5,275 nucleotides of DNA. It comes from Candidatus Mesolinea sp. (GTDB lineage Bacteria > Chloroflexota > Anaerolineae > Anaerolineales > Anaerolineaceae). Below the pieces are notes generated by a model. The model was given only the letters and a program-made list of their open reading frames with translations, was not told the origin of the DNA and made no database searches. A program made the position numbers and the translations under genes. Position 1 is the stretch's first letter. The number at the start of each line of letters is the position of its first letter. Location: positions 1 through 5,275 of the forward strand of contig DNSH01000100.1 of the NCBI GenBank assembly GCA_003499715.1. The letters run 5' to 3'. Below are positions 1 through 4,859 of this stretch, in pieces.

Positions 1-605
1 GCTTCGGAAGAGTTCTTGATCACGAACGTGCCATCCACAATCTTGGGTTGCAGCACGCTCCAAGCGCCTTCAAAGAACAAGAAGGCGTTGTTATCGGAAG
101 CAGCGCCAGCATACAAGTACAGCGGGTTGCCTGTGCCGGTGGCATGGTCAACCAGATACTGCCCTTGGGCTTTACCCACGGAGACGCTATCGAAGGTTAC
201 ATAGTAATCGACTGCATCGGTATCGGTAATCAGTCGGTCATAGGAAATGACTTTGACACCAGCAGCGCGAGCTGCCTCAGCCGAAGCAGCTGCAGCGGTG
301 CTATCGTGCGGGCAGATGATGAGAACCTTGATACCCTTGGAAATCAGGGTTTCAACGTTCTGTTTTTCTTTGGCGGAATCACCCTGGCTGAAGAGAATTT
401 CCACACTGTAGCCCTCTTTTTGCAGGGTTTCTTTGAAGCGGGTTTCATCCTGGATCCAGCGGGGTTCATCCTTGGTGGGCAAAACGATGCCGACGGCTAA
501 CTTTTCTCCGCCAGTAGTCTCGGTGGGGGTAGCCTGGGCACAGGCACCCAAGATCATCGAAGCGATGATCAGTATCGAGAAGGTAAAAACTAACGACTTT
601 TTCAT
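1..605 (-). CDS. Sugar ABC transporter substrate-binding lipoprotein, ChvE/xylose-binding type (3' end outside window)
   Basis: The gene encodes the solute receptor of a sugar ABC importer, anchored outside the membrane. It starts at the ATG at 605 and reads open to the left edge, giving 201 residues, so roughly the C-terminal 40 percent of a usual 330-370 residue family member is missing. Residues 1-22 are a lipoprotein signal: MKK, a hydrophobic stretch (5-19) and a lipobox LGAC with Cys22 as the lipidated residue. A short Thr/Pro-rich linker (ATPTETT) follows. From about residue 36 a periplasmic-binding-protein fold begins (KLAVGIVLPT), with TLISKGIKVLIICPHD (86-101), the xylose/ChvE-like VISYDRLI (119-126), YVTFDSVSVGKAQG (135-148) and NNAFLFFEGAW (172-182). 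The start is supported by AAAGGAG eight bases upstream. Permease and ATPase genes would be expected further left. The gene is GC-richer than its neighbours. The family is clear; the exact sugar is not. The frame has no ORF-style stop because it runs off the edge. Confidence 0.93.
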   Translation of the reverse strand, partial: MKKSLVFTFSILIIASMILGACAQATPTETTGGEKLAVGIVLPTKDEPRWIQDETRFKETLQKEGYSVEILFSQGDSAKEKQNVETLISKGIKVLIICPHDSTAAAASAEAARAAGVKVISYDRLITDTDAVDYYVTFDSVSVGKAQGQYLVDHATGTGNPLYLYAGAASDNNAFLFFEGAWSVLQPKIVDGTFVIKNSSE

Positions 606-682
606 TCTATTTACTCCTTTATATTTTCATTTTTTATTTTTTCGAAAGATTGAGGTAATAAAAAAACGGTGCGCCTCCTTTT
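606..682 (-). other. AT-rich spacer between the acyl-CoA operon and the sugar-binding gene
   Basis: These 77 bases separate the hydrolase stop from the sugar-binding ATG and form the longest gap in the window. The gap contains a weak hairpin at its operon end, an 8-base palindrome TTTCGAAA (640-647) and the ribosome binding site. A separate promoter would be expected here because the downstream gene is functionally unrelated, but I found no convincing -35/-10 pair. A TATAAA lies at about 617-622 but overlaps the ribosome binding site and has no -35 at the right distance. Confidence 0.5.
614..620 (-). promoter_or_regulatory. Ribosome binding site of the sugar-binding protein
   Basis: AAAGGAG reads on the minus strand, eight bases before the ATG at 605. 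It is the strongest Shine-Dalgarno match directly serving a start in this window. This fits a highly expressed binding protein and fixes the start choice. Confidence 0.8.
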
Positions 683-684
683 TT
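660..684 (-). terminator. Possible weak intrinsic terminator after the hydrolase gene
   Basis: On the minus strand, six A then GG (684-677) face CC, a bulged G and seven T (669-660), around a loop of AGGCGCA. The stem would be six A-U pairs plus two G-C pairs with one bulge, ending in a T run, and it starts inside the hydrolase stop codon. The shape and place suit a terminator, but the GC core is only two pairs, so the call is weak. The T run serves as both stem and tail. Confidence 0.27.
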
Positions 685-1477
685 AACTATTCTTCACAAC
701 GAAACCGATCAACAAAGTATTAAGAGGATCGGGTTTATCCAGACAAAGGGCATGCCCTGCACCTGGAACTACTACATATTCTGAATTTTCGATTTTTTCC
801 GCAATCCGTTGGGCATATTCTCTACCCTTAATACGGTCTGCCTCACCGATAACAACGAGTGTTGGACACTTTATCTTTGAGAGTTCATCCGTGATATTTA
901 TATTATAAAATGCTGACATCATTTCCACAAAAGATTCCATATCAATCGCAGAGAATCTTTCAATCGCTTCGGTTGTATATGCTTGGGTTGCTTTTACATA
1001 CTCTGCCGAGAAATTTAATGTCACCGAAGTCCAGTAAAGGAGTTCGGCATCTTTTCGCTCTGCAGCCAATTTCCAAGGATATGTTTGTGCCCGTAAAAAT
1101 GGCTGAACTTCCGAAACACCATCGATGATGACCAAACTTTTGGTTTTCTCAGGATATTTCAAAGCAAAAGTCATGCTGATCTCCGAACCATACGAGATCC
1201 CACCAATATGCGCTTTGGGAATATCCAAAGCATCAAGCAAAGCTGCTAAGTCATCAGCGTGTTGATCCATCGAATATGGACCTGCTGGGTGTTCAGAACG
1301 CCACATACCACGGCAATCGTACAGAAGCAAGCGCATGTGCTTTGAAAGCGCTCTCGTCTGATAGATCCAGCTGGCAGTACTCATCATAATTCCATTGGAG
1401 AGCACAAGCACCTCCCCATCGGCGGGTCCATGTAGTTCATAATATAGACGTACGTTATTGACAATAGCTTCTGGCAT
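683..1477 (-). CDS. Alpha/beta-fold hydrolase
   Basis: This is a 264-residue soluble alpha/beta hydrolase of the esterase/enol-lactonase/pimeloyl-ester-hydrolase style, with no signal peptide. The catalytic triad is visible. The nucleophile is Ser95 in the elbow GISYG (93-97), the acid is Asp214 in GEADRIKG (211-218), and the base is His242 in PGAGHA (238-243). The segment SNGIMMSTASW (27-37) after strand 3 is in the position of the oxyanion hole. Residues about 125-195 form the lid region. The usual DxRGxGxS motif appears as DCRGMWRS (54-61), with Trp59 where Gly is normal. Length is standard. The gene begins nine bases after the zinc-ribbon gene's stop, with only a weak TGAG ribosome site overlapping that stop, so it is probably translated as part of the operon. 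The substrate is unknown; the context suggests a thioester, ester or lactone made by the neighbouring CoA enzymes. The family is certain, the role inferred. Confidence 0.92.
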   Translation of the reverse strand: MPEAIVNNVRLYYELHGPADGEVLVLSNGIMMSTASWIYQTRALSKHMRLLLYDCRGMWRSEHPAGPYSMDQHADDLAALLDALDIPKAHIGGISYGSEISMTFALKYPEKTKSLVIIDGVSEVQPFLRAQTYPWKLAAERKDAELLYWTSVTLNFSAEYVKATQAYTTEAIERFSAIDMESFVEMMSAFYNINITDELSKIKCPTLVVIGEADRIKGREYAQRIAEKIENSEYVVVPGAGHALCLDKPDPLNTLLIGFVVKNS

Positions 1478-1486
1478 GTTCTAAAC

Positions 1487-1912
1487 TCATTTTGCTTCAG
1501 ATGGCTCAAAAGCGAGCACTTTTTTATGCGTTTCACCTACCGTACGATCAATGATAGTCATGTGCAATGGTGTTCCAATCGCTATCTTGTGTGGATCCGA
1601 CAGGTCCATACCCACAATTTGGGCGCTGATGCAAGGTCCTTCATCTAAAGTAACAATGCCGACCATATAGGGATTTTTAGCGTCGTAACCCGCAACCAAC
1701 ATCTCTGTTGCCGGGACATAAATAACCGTAAATGCTGAAAGCCGCCCCTTTCCACTAAATTCAATCAACTCTGCCTGATCAGACTTGCATTCTGGGCAAA
1801 TATAACGTTGCGGCAAGCTCATATGACCGCAATTTAAACATCGGGAGCCAATTAAAACGCCGTTTTCAATTTTTTCAAAGAATGTTTTTGCTTCGAGTTT
1901 CAAGTCATTCAT
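1487..1912 (-). CDS. Zn-ribbon/OB-fold protein (DUF35 family), thiolase partner
   Basis: This is a 141-residue protein of the DUF35 family. A short N-terminal helix (about 3-17, LKLEAKTFFEKIENG) leads into a rubredoxin-like zinc ribbon with Cys25, Cys28, Cys39 and Cys42 (CLNC and CPEC). An OB-fold follows at about 48-137, including GKGRLSAFTVIYV and the typical YMVGIVTLDEGPCISAQIVG. Known relatives are non-catalytic or acyl-CoA-binding partners of thiolases: the archaeal protein bridging acetoacetyl-CoA thiolase and HMG-CoA synthase, and the ChsH2/Ltp2 group of steroid side-chain degradation. The gene starts one base after the thiolase stop, as expected for a partner subunit. I chose the ATG at 1912 because AAGAGGA lies six bases before it. 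A TTG at 1930 would extend the protein by six residues, but it overlaps the thiolase and would place the ribosome site inside the gene. Confidence 0.93.
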   Translation of the reverse strand: MNDLKLEAKTFFEKIENGVLIGSRCLNCGHMSLPQRYICPECKSDQAELIEFSGKGRLSAFTVIYVPATEMLVAGYDAKNPYMVGIVTLDEGPCISAQIVGMDLSDPHKIAIGTPLHMTIIDRTVGETHKKVLAFEPSEAK

Positions 1913-1913
1913 C

Positions 1914-3179
1914 TCAATTCCTCTTTTCAAAAATATGCACTACGGCAGTTTGCCCTGTTCCCCCAACATTATGTGTCAGGGCATATTTCAACTCTCCAGG
2001 CAGCTGACGGTCACCAGCTACACCATGAAACTGCTTCCAGACTTCCACTACCTGGGCGACGCCTGAAGCCCCAACCGGATGCCCCTTTGATTTCAGACCA
2101 CCACTGGTGTTGATGGGGTGTAAGCCCGTACGCGCAGTTTGGCCTTCCAAAGCAGCTTTCCAGCCTTCCCCACGCGGAAAGAAGCCCAGGTCTTCGCTGG
2201 CGATGATCTCGGCAATAGTAAAGCAATCGTGCACCTCAGCAAAGTCAATATCATCAGGTGTGATGCCTGCCATAGCATATGCTTGTTGTGCAGCTTTTGA
2301 AGCTGAAGCAATTTCTGTCAGTGAGTCACGTTCAGCCAGCGCACCATCACTCGCCTGACCTACTCCAGCAACGAAGATAGGGTGTTGAGTATATTTTGCT
2401 GCTAAATCTTCACTCACGAGTAAAAGCGCTGCTGCACCATCCGAAATCGGAGAGCAATCGAAGAGCCTCAGGGGCCAAGCAATCATCGGGTTAGCCTTTG
2501 GGTCTTGCATAAATTCCATTTCCGTTTCCCAGCTCGGAACAGGAATGCCTTTTTTGATGGCTTTAGCCTTCTTACCGGCGATCACATCCTGAATAGTTTG
2601 ATTGAATTGAGCTTTATCGTTGAGAGCGCCATTAGAATGATTTTTAATAGCTACCCGGGCGAAAGCATCGGGGTCTGCATCGTATTTTTCCAGATATGCG
2701 GTTGCCATCGTGGCATACAAACCTGGAAATGTAAAACCCGCAGGAATTTCAAACAAAGTATCTGCTGCTGAAGCCAAAGCATTAGTCACTTCAGCTGTTG
2801 GTAGATCGGTCATCTTTTCCACCCCACCAACTAAAACAACATCGAACTGCCCGGAGGCAACCGCTAGGATCGCCTGATGTAAGGCAACGCCTCCGCTGGC
2901 ACAGGCATCCTCGATACGCATGCTTGCCACTGGCGAAAGTCCAATCCAACTCGTAATAATTGGCGCTAAGTGACCTTGCTTTTCGAATTGATCCGAGGTG
3001 AAATTCCCCATAAAAAAGGCTTGAATATCCTCTGGGGCGAAATGATTCTCGATAGAGCTGATCAGATCGCGATAAGCTTCCACAAATAAATCACGCGAGG
3101 TTTTCTCGGGGAATACACCAAATTTGCTCATCCCCACGCCCACAACTGCTACATTGCGTGCTAGTTTCTTTCCTGTCAT
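1914..3179 (-). CDS. SCP2/SCPx-type thiolase (acetyl-CoA acetyltransferase / lipid-transfer-like)
   Basis: This 421-residue thiolase-superfamily enzyme is predicted to act on CoA thioesters, either condensing two acyl-CoAs or cleaving a 3-ketoacyl-CoA. The nucleophile is Cys93 in EDACASGG (90-97). The second half carries EVHDCFTIAE (315-324), the HDCF signature of the SCPx/archaeal branch in place of the NEAF of classical thiolases. It also has GHPVGASG (366-373) with catalytic His367, and the closing HNVGGTGQ (403-410). NTSGGLKSKGHP is typical of the group. The N-terminus VAVVGVGMSKFG is the normal first strand, so the ATG at 3179 is well placed. GAGG lies nine bases before it, overlapping the stop of the small upstream gene. 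There is no fused SCP2 lipid-transfer domain; the protein ends with the thiolase fold. The adjacent DUF35 gene is the usual partner of this branch. The subfamily is secure. Acetoacetyl-CoA formation or a retro-Claisen cleavage are both possible. Confidence 0.95.
   Translation of the reverse strand: MTGKKLARNVAVVGVGMSKFGVFPEKTSRDLFVEAYRDLISSIENHFAPEDIQAFFMGNFTSDQFEKQGHLAPIITSWIGLSPVASMRIEDACASGGVALHQAILAVASGQFDVVLVGGVEKMTDLPTAEVTNALASAADTLFEIPAGFTFPGLYATMATAYLEKYDADPDAFARVAIKNHSNGALNDKAQFNQTIQDVIAGKKAKAIKKGIPVPSWETEMEFMQDPKANPMIAWPLRLFDCSPISDGAAALLLVSEDLAAKYTQHPIFVAGVGQASDGALAERDSLTEIASASKAAQQAYAMAGITPDDIDFAEVHDCFTIAEIIASEDLGFFPRGEGWKAALEGQTARTGLHPINTSGGLKSKGHPVGASGVAQVVEVWKQFHGVAGDRQLPGELKYALTHNVGGTGQTAVVHIFEKRN
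1919..1925 (-). promoter_or_regulatory. Ribosome binding site deciding the DUF35 start
   Basis: AAGAGGA on the minus strand lies inside the last codons of the thiolase, six bases before the ATG at 1912. It supports that ATG over the in-frame TTG at 1930 and implies translational coupling to the thiolase. Confidence 0.65.
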
Positions 3180-3190
3180 ATTGTTTTACC

Positions 3191-3502
3191 TCAATCTACT
3201 TTTTCATAAATTACGGCGCCGTTGAGATCCGTTGGCCGCTCATGCATTCCTTCTGCCACCAAGTTCAGCTTTAATTGTTTGCCTTCAATAGCAAAACGAC
3301 CCACAAAGCCTCCCAGCAACCCAAAAGTATGCTCTGTTTGATTCATATCAATGAGATCACCTTCGATCTTATAGGTTCCGCTAGAAGTAATCCCCATCGG
3401 CTCATAGGCAGAATCATAGGTTCCATCCTCTTTAAATGTAAAAGAGAGACCAGGATACGGTTGCCCTTCAATTTGTGCCCATTTACCTAATATCTCATTC
3501 AT
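3191..3502 (-). CDS. Small beta-rich protein of unknown function, lipocalin-like in appearance
   Basis: I do not recognise the family with certainty. The 103-residue product has no signal peptide, no membrane segment and no cysteine. It reads as alternating short strands and turns: LGKWAQIEGQPYPGLSFTFKEDGTY (5-29), then SSGTYKIEGDLIDMNQTEH (40-58), a glycine-rich GLLGGFVGRF (61-70) and IEGKQLKLNLV (72-82). The opening GKW and the repeated DGTY / SGTYKIEGD pattern resemble small lipocalin-like or stress-type beta-barrel proteins, which suggests a ligand-binding barrel; this is inference. Its ATG at 3502 overlaps the CoA-transferase stop as ATGA, and AGGG lies eight bases upstream, so it is translationally coupled. 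Its stop is 11 bases before the thiolase. Its place between two core enzyme genes argues that it is a real gene with a role in the pathway, for example binding a hydrophobic intermediate or product. Confidence 0.82.
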   Translation of the reverse strand: MNEILGKWAQIEGQPYPGLSFTFKEDGTYDSAYEPMGITSSGTYKIEGDLIDMNQTEHTFGLLGGFVGRFAIEGKQLKLNLVAEGMHERPTDLNGAVIYEKVD

Positions 3503-4842
3503 TGTGTTAACCCTACTTTCTCTAAAAAAAATCGCTTATCTGGAACAATCCCCAATCGGTGCGCTTCCTCGCGAATCCAATCACGAAAATCGGGGTGAGC
3601 AATCTTTATCAAAGCTTCCATACGCTTTTTTACGCTCAATCCGCGCAATTCAGCAATGCCATATTCTGTTACAATCGTGTCAACATCTTGGCTGGGAACA
3701 GTGACACCTGCACCGGGGGCTAAAGTTGGTACGATAGTCGAGACTGTGCCATTCTTAGCAGTAGATCGCAAAGCAATAATGCCGCGCCCGCCATCAGAGA
3801 GCTGGGCTCCGCGGTGTGTGTCGGCTTGGCCGCCCGTTCCGCTGATCTGGCGTGTACCCAGGCTCTGCGAGCACACTTGCCCAAGAATGTCCACCTGTAT
3901 CGCTGTATTGATGCTGGTCATCTTATAGTTCTTACCAACTATGTATGGATCATTGACATATTTGCCACGCATAATCTCTACGTCGGGGTTATGGTTAACG
4001 AAATCATAGAGTTTTTGCGTGCCAAGTGCAAAGGCTGCTATCATTTTCCCTTGGTGGAGTGTTTTTCTATGGTTGGTGATCACCCCAGCATTATGGAGGT
4101 CGACCATCCCATCAACAAACATTTCTGTGTGAATACCCAAATCCCGATGGTTAACCAAGAATGAGGAGATCGCATTCGGAATACCACCGATACCAAGCTG
4201 AAGCGTCGCCCCATCTTCGATTAGGTTTGCTACGTGTTCACCGATCATGCGCTCAATCTCAGTCGGTTCTTCCCCTAGCAGTTGTGGAAGCGGCACATGA
4301 TTCTCTACCACATAGTGTACATCGGAGATATGCACGCGCGTGTCTCCATTAGTCCAGGGCAAATTTTCGTTAATCTCTAAGATAACAAGCCGCGCTGCTT
4401 CGACCATGTCCTTTTCATAGACATTTCCTAGGGAGAGTGACATATAGCCATTCTCATCCGGCATCGTGGCTGTGCCTATAAAAACATCTACATAGCCATT
4501 GTTAGCGTAGAGCTTGTCCATACCCGCAGAGTGCAAATTGTTAGGCACGTAGGAAACCCGCCCCTCCGGATGAACTTTCCGATCGGCTGGGGAATAAAAC
4601 CAATTCTCATTAAATATATGCCCATCCATTTCCGGGTTGAGAAAAGCCTCGTAGGAGCGCATGGGCAGGCAAGTCCATGTCGTAACATTTTCTAAGCGGT
4701 GACCCTGCCGACCTAATTCTTCCAGCAACCCCGGCGGTTCCGCGCCGGCCATGGCAACACACACCGTCTGGTTTGATTTGACCTTAGAAATTGCGGCTTC
4801 CAGGCTGGTTAACCTTCGATTGTATTCCTCTAATACAGACAT
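3499..4842 (-). CDS. Acetyl-CoA hydrolase/transferase family CoA-transferase (4-hydroxybutyrate / butyrate:acetate type)
   Basis: This 447-residue cytoplasmic enzyme is expected to move CoA from an acyl-CoA donor (often acetyl-CoA) to a carboxylic acid through a glutamyl-CoA intermediate. The catalytic Glu is predicted at 240 in GIHTEMFVDG (236-245), matching the HTEM motif of 4-hydroxybutyrate CoA-transferases. Other family marks are TATMPDENGYMSLS (124-137), ILEINENLPWT (154-164), the glycine loop LGIGGIPNAI (216-225), SGTGGQADTHRGAQLSDGGRGIIAL (334-358) and VDTIVTEYGIAELRG (387-401). Length fits the family (about 430-450). The ATG at 4842 is preceded by AAGGA at eight bases spacing, 17 bases after the ketosynthase stop, and its own stop overlaps the next start. 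True hydrolase activity is less likely given the transferase-type motifs, but the carboxylate substrate cannot be read from the sequence; butyrate, 4-hydroxybutyrate, propionate and acetoacetate are candidates. Confidence 0.93.
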   Translation of the reverse strand: MSVLEEYNRRLTSLEAAISKVKSNQTVCVAMAGAEPPGLLEELGRQGHRLENVTTWTCLPMRSYEAFLNPEMDGHIFNENWFYSPADRKVHPEGRVSYVPNNLHSAGMDKLYANNGYVDVFIGTATMPDENGYMSLSLGNVYEKDMVEAARLVILEINENLPWTNGDTRVHISDVHYVVENHVPLPQLLGEEPTEIERMIGEHVANLIEDGATLQLGIGGIPNAISSFLVNHRDLGIHTEMFVDGMVDLHNAGVITNHRKTLHQGKMIAAFALGTQKLYDFVNHNPDVEIMRGKYVNDPYIVGKNYKMTSINTAIQVDILGQVCSQSLGTRQISGTGGQADTHRGAQLSDGGRGIIALRSTAKNGTVSTIVPTLAPGAGVTVPSQDVDTIVTEYGIAELRGLSVKKRMEALIKIAHPDFRDWIREEAHRLGIVPDKRFFLEKVGLTQ

Positions 4843-4859
4843 AAAAATTTTCCTTGTGC

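Noticed and set aside
48..500. Plus-strand 150-residue open frame
   Set aside because: It is antisense to the sugar-binding lipoprotein gene, whose minus-strand protein has clear family motifs. The plus-strand translation has none.
433..723. Plus-strand 96-residue open frame covering the spacer
   Set aside because: It spans the end of the sugar-binding gene, the spacer and the hydrolase C-terminus in antisense, with no recognisable motif and low-complexity Phe/Lys stretches from AT-rich DNA.
1913..1930. TTG start for the DUF35 protein, 17-base overlap with the thiolase
   Set aside because: The ATG at 1912 has a well-placed AAGAGGA; the TTG lacks a ribosome site and would add six atypical residues.
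2011..2311. Minus-strand 71- and 72-residue open frames
   Set aside because: They are out-of-frame shadows inside the thiolase gene, which is intact over 421 residues with all active-site motifs.
3656..4164. Plus-strand open frames of 90 and 116 residues
   Set aside because: They are antisense to the CoA-transferase catalytic region, with no family resemblance.
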